This document shows positions 1-6,211 of a stretch of 6,308 bases of DNA, in pieces. The DNA comes from an uncultured bacterium (GTDB taxonomy: Bacteria > Spirochaetota > Brevinematia > DTOW01): positions 1 through 6,308 of the forward strand of contig CALFVP010000153.1 in NCBI GenBank assembly GCA_937928175.1, given 5' to 3'. Below the pieces are notes generated by a model. It was not told the origin of the DNA and did no database searches. It saw only the letters and a list, made by a program, of their open reading frames with translations. How positions within the stretch are numbered: position 1 is the stretch's first letter; every line of letters starts with the position of its first letter. A program made the position numbers and the translations under genes.

Positions 1-501
1 TATTATTAAAGGATAAACCATTGCGGACTTTATTCTTGAAGAAATACTAAATGATTTTTCAAGGTACTCTGAAAGATTTTTAAGAGCATCACCTAAATTA
101 CCAGAAGATTCACCCGCCCTAACTATACTAACATACAAAGAATCAAAAACGTCTGGATGCATAGAAAGAGCTTCAGAAAGTAATTTACCCCCTCTAATAG
201 AATAAATTACCATGTTTATTGTTTCCTTGAAATATTTATCTTTAATATTACCAACGACCAATTCCAAAGCTTTAACTACAGGAACACCAGCATTAACAGA
301 AATACTAACTATATTGGTAAAAGTTATTAAATCTTTTTTACTGACTTTCTTACCTCTCTTTACAGATTTTTCCTCTCTAACTTCAAGAACAACAGAAAAT
401 AACTTTTTCAATTCAACTGTAGCACTAAATTTATCCTTTGCTTCAATTATACCTTCAACTCTCTCACCATCATCAGAAATACACCTATACCTAAAAAACA
501 T
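1..501 (-). CDS. GspF/PilC-type type II secretion or type IV pilus platform protein, N-terminal part (partial)
   Basis: This is the first 167 codons of an inner-membrane platform protein of the GspF/PilC family, read from an ATG at 501-499 and cut by the window edge at base 1. Family members run to about 400 residues and anchor the ATPase that drives pseudopilus or pilus assembly. Residues 1-45 form the usual small N-terminal domain (MFFRYRCISDDGERVEG, with an aromatic-rich start and a DG turn). A basic linker follows (KRGKKVSKKD, about 49-57). The first T2SSF domain then starts near 58, with the hallmarks AGVPVVKALE (71-80), IRGGKLLSEAL (102-112) and the very typical RAGESSGNLGDAL (128-140). 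It reaches KSAMVYPLII at the edge, where the first membrane helix should begin. Whether it serves secretion, pili or competence cannot be told, because its partner genes lie outside the window. There is no Shine-Dalgarno before the ATG; a promoter -10 box lies almost against it. The family call is firm; the sub-type is open. Confidence 0.93.
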   Translation of the reverse strand, partial: MFFRYRCISDDGERVEGIIEAKDKFSATVELKKLFSVVLEVREEKSVKRGKKVSKKDLITFTNIVSISVNAGVPVVKALELVVGNIKDKYFKETINMVIYSIRGGKLLSEALSMHPDVFDSLYVSIVRAGESSGNLGDALKNLSEYLEKSFSISSRIKSAMVYPLII

Positions 502-507
502 ACGTAA

Positions 508-537
508 ATTCTAGAAATATTATAAAGATTCTTTCAA
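508..537 (-). promoter_or_regulatory. Candidate sigma70-like promoter of the GspF-like gene, possibly leaderless
   Basis: On the minus strand, TTGAAA (537-532) is followed after 18 bases by TAGAAT (513-508), and the ATG lies only 6 bases further on. A start point about 7 bases past the -10 would fall at the A of the ATG. No AGG-like ribosome site lies between. The hexamers and spacer are identical to those upstream of ackA. A perfect TATAAT at 524-519 is an alternative -10, but I see no good -35 for it (TTAGTT at a 17-base spacing); it would give a leader of roughly 11 bases, still without a ribosome site. Confidence 0.5.
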
Positions 538-586
538 AAATAACTAACCTAAAGAATAACACAGTAATAAAAATAAAAACGTCCTT

Positions 587-606
587 ATAACTTAATTTAA
601 AGTTAT
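587..606. repeat. 7-base inverted repeat in the divergent intergenic region
   Basis: ATAACTT (587-593) and AAGTTAT (600-606) are perfect reverse complements around a six-base AT spacer. The repeat sits about 50 bases upstream of the proposed -35 of the GspF-like gene and about 100 bases upstream of that of pyrH. It could be an operator for a dimeric regulator. In DNA this AT-rich, a 7-base repeat can easily arise by chance. The rest of 538-704 holds no gene or other signal that I can support. Confidence 0.25.
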
Positions 607-704
607 CACAACCTAAATACTAATATCACAAAAATCGGAAACATCAAGAAACTTTAAAACAATCAAAAATTATCCTGTTTATAAAGGTAGTGTAATCTTT
701 TAAC

Positions 705-734
705 TTGTAAAAGTAAATATTTTTGAAATAAAAT
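705..734 (+). promoter_or_regulatory. Candidate sigma70-like promoter of pyrH, possibly leaderless
   Basis: TTGTAA (705-710, four of six matches to TTGACA) is followed after 18 bases by TAAAAT (729-734, five of six matches to TATAAT). The ATG of pyrH comes 8 bases later, so a start point 7 bases past the -10 leaves a leader of one or two bases. No Shine-Dalgarno is visible before the ATG. An alternative -10, TGTAAT at 691-696, would give a leader of about 40 bases but lacks a convincing -35. Confidence 0.4.
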
Positions 735-742
735 TTTTACTT
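711..742. repeat. 7-base inverted repeat ending at the pyrH start codon
   Basis: AAGTAAA (711-717) and TTTACTT (736-742) are perfect reverse complements 18 bases apart, and the right arm abuts the ATG at 743. If transcription starts at the nearest -10 box, the repeat spans the spacer to the start point, as an operator would. If it starts further upstream, at the TGTAAT at 691-696, the arms could pair in the leader and mask the start codon. The stem is weak (one C-G-type pair) and chance is a fair explanation. Confidence 0.25.
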
Positions 743-1453
743 ATGAACAAGTACAAAAGAATTGTAGTTAAAATAAGTGGTGAAATTTTAGGTGGTAACG
801 AAGGAATAGGAATAGATCTAAATGTAATTTCATATATAACTGATGAAGTAATAAAAGCGTATGAATTGGGTACTCAAATAGGAATAGTGGTAGGTGGTGG
901 TAATTTCATAAGAGGTAGCAAAGTAGCAATAAAGGGAATTGAAAGAGTTAACAGTGATAGACTTGGAATGATATCTACAATACTAAATTCAATAACTTTA
1001 TCGGATAGTTTTATATCGAAAAAGAAGAATTCCATAGTGCTATCCTCAATACCTATTGAAGGAATAGTAGAAAAGTATTCTGTAGAAAGAGCAGTAGAAT
1101 ACTTAGAAAAGGGGTACATAGTAATATTTGCTGGTGGTACAGGTAACCCATTTTTCTCAACAGACACTTCAGCAGTACTAAGAGCAGCGGAAATTGAGGC
1201 AGATGTTGTTTTAAAGGCTACAAAAGTTGATGGAATATACGACAAAGATCCTCTAAAGTATTCAGATGCAAAGAAGTTTTCGGAAATAGATGGTAACGAA
1301 GTTATAGTTAAAAACCTCAAAGTTATGGATTTAACAGCGTTTAGTTTAAGTTGTGAAAGTAAAATACCAATAATAGTTTTTAACCTTATGGAAAAGGATG
1401 GAATAAAAAGGATAGTAGAAGGTGAAAGAATAGGAACGTTAGTAAAGGTATAA
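743..1453 (+). CDS. pyrH: UMP kinase (uridylate kinase)
   Basis: This cytoplasmic enzyme phosphorylates UMP to UDP with ATP, in the de novo pyrimidine pathway; the bacterial form belongs to the amino-acid-kinase fold and is normally a hexamer. The length of 236 residues is typical (the E. coli enzyme has about 241). In order I see KISGE (10-14), GIGID (21-25), the GGGNFIRG nucleotide loop (51-58), the UMP-site region DRLGM (72-76), SSIPIEG (101-107), GGTGNPFFSTDTSAVLRA (131-148), EADVVLKATKVDGIYDKDP (152-170), KVMDLTAF (193-200), and the closing EGERIGTLV (226-234). All key stretches are intact. The ATG at 743 gives the expected N-terminus (MNKYKRIVVKISGE) although it lacks a Shine-Dalgarno. 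The gene is not next to tsf or frr, its usual neighbours; instead a glycosyltransferase follows after two bases. Its coding strand is G-rich over C in two of three lines counted (841-900: 21 G, 3 C). Confidence 0.97.
   Translation: MNKYKRIVVKISGEILGGNEGIGIDLNVISYITDEVIKAYELGTQIGIVVGGGNFIRGSKVAIKGIERVNSDRLGMISTILNSITLSDSFISKKKNSIVLSSIPIEGIVEKYSVERAVEYLEKGYIVIFAGGTGNPFFSTDTSAVLRAAEIEADVVLKATKVDGIYDKDPLKYSDAKKFSEIDGNEVIVKNLKVMDLTAFSLSCESKIPIIVFNLMEKDGIKRIVEGERIGTLVKV
1444..1449 (+). promoter_or_regulatory. Weak ribosome binding site of the glycosyltransferase gene
   Basis: AAAGGT at 1444-1449 lies six bases before the ATG at 1456 and overlaps the last codons of pyrH, whose stop is 1451-1453. 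It is a modest Shine-Dalgarno match, and it supports both the chosen start and translation coupled to pyrH. Confidence 0.45.
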
Positions 1454-1455
1454 AA

Positions 1456-2568
1456 ATGAAATTTGCATTTGTAGCAGATTGGCTTGTTACATTCGCAGGT
1501 GCCGAAAGAGTTAACAAAGCAATATACGATCTTTACCCATCAGATGTTTTCTGTCTAATATCAAACAACGAAACACTACAAAAAATAGGTATACCTCTAG
1601 AAAAAGTTAAGCAATCCTTTATATCAAAACTACCGTTTTCGCAAAAAAAATACAGAAATTACCTAGCACTATTTCCAATTGCCATAGAACAGTTTGATTT
1701 ATCAGAATACGATGTAATAATTTCATCATCGCATGCAGTAGCTAAAGGAGTAATTACAAAACACTACCAGCTACATATCTCTTATTGTCATACTCCAATA
1801 AGATACGCATGGGACCTTTACCATCAATATTTAAGAGAAGCTAAACTTGAAAAAGGACTAAAGTCGTTTATAGCAAAACTTATCTTACATTACATAAGAA
1901 TTTGGGATTTATCAACAATAAACAGAGTAGACTACTTTATAGCAAATTCAAAATACACAGCAAAAAGAATAAAAAAAATATACAACAGAGAAGCAGAGGT
2001 AATATACCCACCAGTAGATATTGAAAATTTTGAACTAAAGGAAGATAAAGAAAACTTCTACCTATGTGCATCTAGAATGGTGCCGTATAAGATGATACCA
2101 ATGGTTGTAGAAACATTTTCACACCTTCCAGAAAAAAAACTTATAGTAATAGGTGATGGACCAGACTTAAAAAAGGTAAAAGAAATAGCAAAAAACAAAA
2201 AAAACATTGAAGTTCTTGGATACCAACCTTTCGAAATACTTAAAGACTACATGCAAAGAGCAAAAGCTTTTATATTTGCAGCAGAAGAAGATTTTGGAAT
2301 AATACCAGTTGAAGCAATGGCTTGTGGTACTCCAGTAATAGCATTCGGAAAAGGAGGAGTAACAGAAACAGTAATAGACAAAAAAACAGGAGTATTCTTC
2401 TACAAACAAACACCAACATCTCTCAAAGAAGCTATAGAAAATTTTGAAAAAATCGAAGACAAAATAAACTACAAAGAAATTAGAAAAAATGCAGAAAGGT
2501 TTTCAGAAACTACATTCAAAGAAAAATTCAAAACTTTCGTTGATAACAAAATAAAAGAGTTTTTTTAA
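1456..2568 (+). CDS. GT4-family glycosyltransferase, WbaZ-like (GT-B fold)
   Basis: This 370-residue protein is predicted to move a sugar from a nucleotide sugar to an acceptor, most likely in building surface polysaccharide, O-antigen or glycolipid. I see no signal peptide or membrane helix, so it should act at the cytoplasmic face. The N-terminal half has MKFAFVADWL..FAGAERV (1-19), the acceptor-side Rossmann domain, and ISYCHTPIRYAWDLYHQYL (108-126), a stretch I associate with the WbaZ-like mannosyltransferase branch of GT4. The C-terminal half has VIYPPVD (182-188), SRMVPYK (206-212, with the phosphate-binding Arg and Lys), GDGPD (233-237), and the EX7E motif of retaining GT4 enzymes, E278 and E286, within EDFGIIPVEAMACGTPVIAF. 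It starts two bases after pyrH stops and is probably co-transcribed. Its coding strand is C-rich over G in several lines (1621-1680: 13 C, 4 G), opposite to pyrH, which may hint at a separate origin. Donor and acceptor are not readable. Confidence 0.9.
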   Translation: MKFAFVADWLVTFAGAERVNKAIYDLYPSDVFCLISNNETLQKIGIPLEKVKQSFISKLPFSQKKYRNYLALFPIAIEQFDLSEYDVIISSSHAVAKGVITKHYQLHISYCHTPIRYAWDLYHQYLREAKLEKGLKSFIAKLILHYIRIWDLSTINRVDYFIANSKYTAKRIKKIYNREAEVIYPPVDIENFELKEDKENFYLCASRMVPYKMIPMVVETFSHLPEKKLIVIGDGPDLKKVKEIAKNKKNIEVLGYQPFEILKDYMQRAKAFIFAAEEDFGIIPVEAMACGTPVIAFGKGGVTETVIDKKTGVFFYKQTPTSLKEAIENFEKIEDKINYKEIRKNAERFSETTFKEKFKTFVDNKIKEFF

Positions 2569-2602
2569 TACCTAAAATAAAACAAAAACTTTAAAAAAGA
2601 AT
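2569..2602. other. Short convergent intergenic region between the GT4 gene and ackA, no clear terminator
   Basis: Two converging genes end only 34 bases apart. The gap is almost wholly A/T, with A runs on the plus strand (T runs on the minus strand), but I see no G/C-containing hairpin before a T tract on either strand. Intrinsic termination is therefore not evident, and overlapping 3' ends of the two mRNAs are likely. Confidence 0.4.
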
Positions 2603-3790
2603 TTACTTAGATAGAAGTCTTTCTGTATCAAGTGCAATAGCCAACTCTTCATTAGTTGGCATAACAACAACTTTTATCCTCGAAGATGGTTTAGAAATTA
2701 TACCTGCTTTTCCTCTAACAGTTTCATTGTTCTTTTCGTCATCAATTTCAACAAGTTCAATGTTTTCTAAAACTTTTTTTCTGGTTATAGGCGAATTTTC
2801 ACCAACTCCAGCAGTAAAAACTATAGCATCAACTTTACCTAACTCAAAATAGTAAGCACCAATATACTTTCTTATTCTATTACAGTACATTTCGAAAGCA
2901 AGCCTAGCCCTTTCATTTCCTTCACTTCCCTTAAGGTACTCCTCTTCTATCAATCTCATATCATTAGAAATACCACTTACTCCTAAAATACCACTTTCTC
3001 TATTGAGTATTTTATCCATCTCCGAAATAGACAAATTTTCCTTTTCCATTATGTAAAGAGGTATACTAGGATCAATATCACCACATCTTGTACCCATAAT
3101 TAGTCCTTCAAGAGGAGTAAAACCCATAGAAGTATCGTAAGACTTACCTTCTTTAACCGCAGTTAAACTTACACCATTACCTAAATGACAAGTTATAAAG
3201 TTTGCTTTATTTACATCTATATTCAAAAACTCTGCAGTTTTGTAAGTAACATACCTGTGAGAAGTACCATGAAATCCATACTTTCTTATTCCATACTTTT
3301 CATAGTACCTAAACGGTATTGCATACATGTAATTATACTGTGGAATAGTCTGATGAAAAGCAGTATCAAAAACAGCTACCTGAGGTACATCTGGCATAAT
3401 TTCTTTACAAGACAAAATACCAATAAGGTTAGGTGGATTATGTAAAGGTGCTAGCTTACAAAATTCCTCTATATATCTAATAACTTCAGAGTCTATAACA
3501 ACACTTTCAAAAAACTTATATCCCCCATGTACTACCCTATGCCCAATACCATCAACCTTAAGATTGTTATCAATTATTATTTTTGAAACTATACCAATAG
3601 CATCTTTGTGATCCTTAGCTAAAACGTTTTCACTAACTTTATTACCGTTTAGAGTGTAAGTATTCGTAGGATTAGTACCAACACTCCCAATCTTATCAAC
3701 TAAACCTTTCAAAATAACATTCTCTGTAGAAGTATCTATTAGCTGATATTTAAGAGAAGAACTTCCGGAATTTATAACTAAGATATTCAT
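2603..3790 (-). CDS. ackA: Acetate kinase
   Basis: This cytoplasmic enzyme interconverts acetyl phosphate plus ADP and acetate plus ATP, the ATP-yielding last step of acetate fermentation. It is an ASKHA-fold homodimer. I start it at the ATG at 3790, giving 395 residues beginning MNILVINSGSSSLKYQL; an in-frame TTG three codons earlier is less likely. The catalytic set of the Methanosarcina thermophila enzyme is present at a near-constant offset: Asn7 (NSGSSS), Arg85 (GHRVVHGG), Asp142 (FDTAFHQT), His174 (GFHGTSHRY), Arg235 (MGTRCGD) and Glu381 (PTNEE). Also seen are HLGNGVSL (202-209), the adenine-side TAGVGENSPITR (326-337), and a normal C-terminus (ALDTERLL). No phosphotransacetylase gene (pta) is in the window. 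It has its own promoter candidate in the 46-base gap after the upstream gene, and no Shine-Dalgarno. Full length and intact. Confidence 0.97.
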   Translation of the reverse strand: MNILVINSGSSSLKYQLIDTSTENVILKGLVDKIGSVGTNPTNTYTLNGNKVSENVLAKDHKDAIGIVSKIIIDNNLKVDGIGHRVVHGGYKFFESVVIDSEVIRYIEEFCKLAPLHNPPNLIGILSCKEIMPDVPQVAVFDTAFHQTIPQYNYMYAIPFRYYEKYGIRKYGFHGTSHRYVTYKTAEFLNIDVNKANFITCHLGNGVSLTAVKEGKSYDTSMGFTPLEGLIMGTRCGDIDPSIPLYIMEKENLSISEMDKILNRESGILGVSGISNDMRLIEEEYLKGSEGNERARLAFEMYCNRIRKYIGAYYFELGKVDAIVFTAGVGENSPITRKKVLENIELVEIDDEKNNETVRGKAGIISKPSSRIKVVVMPTNEELAIALDTERLLSK

Positions 3791-3800
3791 ATTAAACAAA

Positions 3801-3830
3801 ATTCTAAACTAAAAGTAACCGTAATTTCAA
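3801..3830 (-). promoter_or_regulatory. Candidate sigma70-like promoter of ackA, nearly leaderless
   Basis: On the minus strand, TTGAAA (3830-3825, five of six matches to TTGACA) is separated by 18 bases from TAGAAT (3806-3801, five of six matches to TATAAT). The ackA ATG at 3790 begins 10 bases past the -10, so the leader would be about four bases, too short for a ribosome site; none is seen. The promoter lies in the gap between the upstream gene (stop at 3837) and ackA. It matches the candidate at 508-537 in both hexamers and in spacer length. Confidence 0.5.
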
Positions 3831-3836
3831 AAACTA

Positions 3837-4814
3837 CTAAAGATGAAATTTTTCACTTACTGCTCTAATACCAAAATGAAATAAATTAACAGCACCTTGA
3901 TCAAAAGGCTCTATTGCAACTTCTCTAGAAAAGTTATTCTGAATAAAGAAAAATATTCTTATACCCTCTCCCTTAACATAAAAAGAAATTTCAAAGTAAT
4001 GTTCTTTGAAAACTTCATCAATCTTGCTCCATTTCCAAATTACATCATCACCCATAAAATCAAACATCCAATACCCCTTAAGGTAAAAACCAAAATCTTT
4101 ACTAATCTCAAGATCAAAAATACTACCCAAAGAAAAGGAATCTACAATCTTATTAACTCTGTATTTAGAGTCATTATGAAAAACTAGTATTCCATTTGTT
4201 ATAACCTTATACCAAACCATTTCATCAACACCCAAAACGTAGAAATCATTCCTCACAAAAGGAATAAACTTTAATGTAATTTTACTGTAATCAATTAATA
4301 TTAAAGGATCTGTAAAAAACCTAACCCAAAGACTATCCCATATTATTACTCTAGCTCTTACCTCCTTGTATAAACTAACAAAATCTGCGTTATCAATATC
4401 ATGCTTACACCTGTGAGTAAAACTAAACTGAAAATTCAAATTTTCATACTTGTAAGAAAACAAAATTCCCTCCTGCCAGTAAAAAGCTCTAGGATCAAAA
4501 AATATAACACTATTCGAAGATGCAATAAGCTCTATATCAGAAAATAAACAAATACTAAAAGAATTTTTATACCTAAAGAACTCTCCAAAGACACCAGCTT
4601 TAGCTATCCAAAAATGGTTAAAATCCGTGTAAGGTTCAGGGAAATACTTTCCAAATTCCGCAGAAGAAGAAGTAAAAGTCAAAAAACCAAATTCATCTAT
4701 TTCCAAACTTGATTTTAAAGGATGGAAAATGTAATTCCTATCTATGCTAATAACCCCAAAACAACTACACGAAAAGAAAAAAAACACAAATACTGCAAAA
4801 AATTTGAAAAACAT
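3837..4814 (-). CDS. Unrecognised exported protein, probable outer-membrane beta-barrel or lipoprotein
   Basis: I do not recognise this 325-residue protein with confidence. Residues 1-20 form a signal sequence: one Lys (K4), a Phe-rich hydrophobic core (F5-F14), then SCSCFG. C16 or C18 could be the lipidated Cys of a loose spirochaete-style lipobox, or cleavage could follow FG20. The mature part is rich in Phe, Tyr and Trp, with stretches that alternate as in amphipathic beta strands (for example LNFQFSFTH 126-134, FGFYLKGYWMFDF 241-253, YFEISFYV 273-280), as in outer-membrane barrels. The end (FHFGIRAVSEKFHL) recalls a terminal strand. A striking polar cluster, HRCKHDIDN (134-142), stands out against the hydrophobic background and may be a metal or catalytic site; this is inference. 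A loose similarity of layout to DUF1207-like outer-membrane proteins is possible but unproven. The ATG lies one base after the esterase stop, with no ribosome site, which suggests translational coupling. Confidence 0.75.
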   Translation of the reverse strand: MFFKFFAVFVFFFFSCSCFGVISIDRNYIFHPLKSSLEIDEFGFLTFTSSSAEFGKYFPEPYTDFNHFWIAKAGVFGEFFRYKNSFSICLFSDIELIASSNSVIFFDPRAFYWQEGILFSYKYENLNFQFSFTHRCKHDIDNADFVSLYKEVRARVIIWDSLWVRFFTDPLILIDYSKITLKFIPFVRNDFYVLGVDEMVWYKVITNGILVFHNDSKYRVNKIVDSFSLGSIFDLEISKDFGFYLKGYWMFDFMGDDVIWKWSKIDEVFKEHYFEISFYVKGEGIRIFFFIQNNFSREVAIEPFDQGAVNLFHFGIRAVSEKFHL

Positions 4815-4815
4815 A

Positions 4816-6204
4816 CTAAAACTTAAATTTGTACTCTTTTTTCTTTTTGTTAAAGAGAATTTGTTTAACTTCTTCTTTCACTTGACCGTCTATAACGAAC
4901 CTTCCTTTAATATTTTTAGTTCTTAAATTTGTAAGAGAAGTAAAAAATTCAGTTTTTTCTTCGTTCGGTAAGAAAGAAATAGTATAATTTGTGGATTTTC
5001 CCTCTTCATTCTCTACCAAAAACTCTACACTTGAAGCAGAAACAAAAACTTTTATATCTGAAACTCCATATTTTCTTGATATTGGATCAATCACTATTTC
5101 TTTGTAATCTGATAAGTTACCTAAAGATACTTGAATTTTTCCTTTTCCTTCAGATGATGCTTCTAAAACCCCTTTACCGACCAACTTAAATCCACTCAAA
5201 GACAAAGGCAGACTATAATCCGTTCTAGTTATTCCATCTTCGCTAACAATATTAGCAAACCAAAATCCTCTATCTCCAACTCCCCACTCAGATGGATAAT
5301 AATCAACACTTAAAGAAACAACTTTTTTAGAGAGGCTTTTAGAAGGAAAAGAAAAAACAAAAAAGTTTCCAACTCTCTCATTCCAAGACATCTCATTATG
5401 TAACCCTTTTTTATCCTCCAAGTACAAAAGATCAGGAAAACTCATTTCACTAGAAAAAATATCGTTTATCTCTCTAGTTGTGTAAATAACATTACTTTCA
5501 GCTTCTCCTTTTTCTTGGTAACCCATATCTATGTAAATTCTTAGCGTTTTAAGTTTAGAAAGATTCTGCAACACATTAGTTTTATTTCTTTCAAGTCCCC
5601 ACCAAAAAGAAGGAGAAAAACAACCTATAACACCAAAAATATCTGGATACCACATTCCCAAATAAAGTGATATAAGCCCACCAAGTGAAGAACCAAAAGT
5701 ACCAACATTCTGCTTATTCGTATAAACTCTGAAATTTGATTCTATAAACGGTTTAAGCTCCTCAACCAAAAACCTCCCATAAAGTTCACCACCTCCAGCT
5801 CTACTATACTCAAGAGGGACATTGTAAGGTATATAAGAAATTGGAAATGGTGTATATTCTTTAACTCTATCAACACCAGCATGATCTATACCAACAACAA
5901 CAAACTCCCTTATTTTACCTCGAGAAACTAGATCATCAATAACCAAATCAATATTCCACTTCATCTTATTATTTGGATCATAATATAAATTCTGACCATC
6001 GTGAGCATAAAAAACAGGATAATAATTCGTTGAAACAAAATAACTTTTCGGAAGGTATACCCTTATAATCTTTTTTGTATTAAGGTACTTTGATTCAAAT
6101 CCTTGAATAATAACAAAATTACCATTAGTCTTAAAAATCACACTGTACCCCAAAGAATAAAACAAAACAAAAACAAAAGAAAATAAAAATAACCTCAATC
6201 TCAT
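4816..6204 (-). CDS. Exported alpha/beta-hydrolase esterase (Esterase D/Fes-like) with extra C-terminal region
   Basis: This 462-residue protein is a predicted secreted esterase of the putative-esterase family (Esterase D, Fes and YieL-like enzymes). Residues 1-20 are a signal peptide (two Arg, then a Leu/Phe core ending SLGYS). The catalytic domain spans about 25-290: RVYLPKSY (48-55), the family signature YAHDGQNLYY (66-75), a WNIDLVIDDLV segment (83-93), VVGIDHAG (103-110), EYTPF (116-120), the nucleophile elbow GSSLGG (171-176, Ser173), a likely acid Asp226 (YIDMG), and the His269 (GLHNEMSWNERV). The triad therefore looks complete. Residues about 295-420 form a separate beta-rich region, possibly Ig-like or substrate-binding, and the protein ends in a Lys-rich tail (NKKKKEYKFKF). 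The substrate cannot be read: a sugar ester, a siderophore ester or another ester are all possible. It has a good GGAG ribosome site, lies 14 bases after the preceding gene and one base before the next. Confidence 0.88.
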   Translation of the reverse strand: MRLRLFLFSFVFVLFYSLGYSVIFKTNGNFVIIQGFESKYLNTKKIIRVYLPKSYFVSTNYYPVFYAHDGQNLYYDPNNKMKWNIDLVIDDLVSRGKIREFVVVGIDHAGVDRVKEYTPFPISYIPYNVPLEYSRAGGGELYGRFLVEELKPFIESNFRVYTNKQNVGTFGSSLGGLISLYLGMWYPDIFGVIGCFSPSFWWGLERNKTNVLQNLSKLKTLRIYIDMGYQEKGEAESNVIYTTREINDIFSSEMSFPDLLYLEDKKGLHNEMSWNERVGNFFVFSFPSKSLSKKVVSLSVDYYPSEWGVGDRGFWFANIVSEDGITRTDYSLPLSLSGFKLVGKGVLEASSEGKGKIQVSLGNLSDYKEIVIDPISRKYGVSDIKVFVSASSVEFLVENEEGKSTNYTISFLPNEEKTEFFTSLTNLRTKNIKGRFVIDGQVKEEVKQILFNKKKKEYKFKF

Positions 6205-6211
6205 AAAAAAA

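Noticed and set aside
212..514. Plus-strand open frame of 100 codons over the GspF-like gene
   Set aside because: It is the antisense shadow of a clear GspF/PilC reading frame with the AGESSG motif, and its product is low-complexity Ser/Thr/Leu.
874..1320. Minus-strand open frame of 148 codons across pyrH
   Set aside because: It lies wholly antisense to pyrH, whose every motif is intact. Its Ser/Ile/Pro-rich product mirrors the pyrH codons and matches no family I know.
2167..2409. Minus-strand open frame of 80 codons inside the glycosyltransferase gene
   Set aside because: Its Phe/Tyr/Cys-rich product is what AAA- and GAA-rich coding sequence gives when read backwards.
2569..2602. Bidirectional intrinsic terminator between the GT4 gene and ackA
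   Set aside because: A and T runs exist, but no stem with G/C pairs precedes them on either strand.
3185..3445. Plus-strand open frame of 86 codons inside ackA
   Set aside because: It is antisense to fully conserved acetate kinase motifs and has no ribosome site or recognisable content.
3791..3799. In-frame TTG start giving acetate kinase three more residues (MFN)
   Set aside because: The ATG at 3790 gives the standard N-terminus MNILVINSGSSS, and the -10 box at 3806-3801 would put the TTG at or before the transcription start.
3897..4187. Plus-strand open frame of 96 codons inside the unrecognised exported protein gene
   Set aside because: It is antisense to a gene supported by a signal sequence, strand-like pattern and operon spacing; its own product has no recognisable feature.
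4816..4860. A-rich stretch near the esterase 3' end as a programmed frameshift into the next gene
   Set aside because: The next gene is in the +1 frame, not the -1 frame that A-run slippage usually gives, and it has its own ATG and signal sequence, so a fusion makes little sense.
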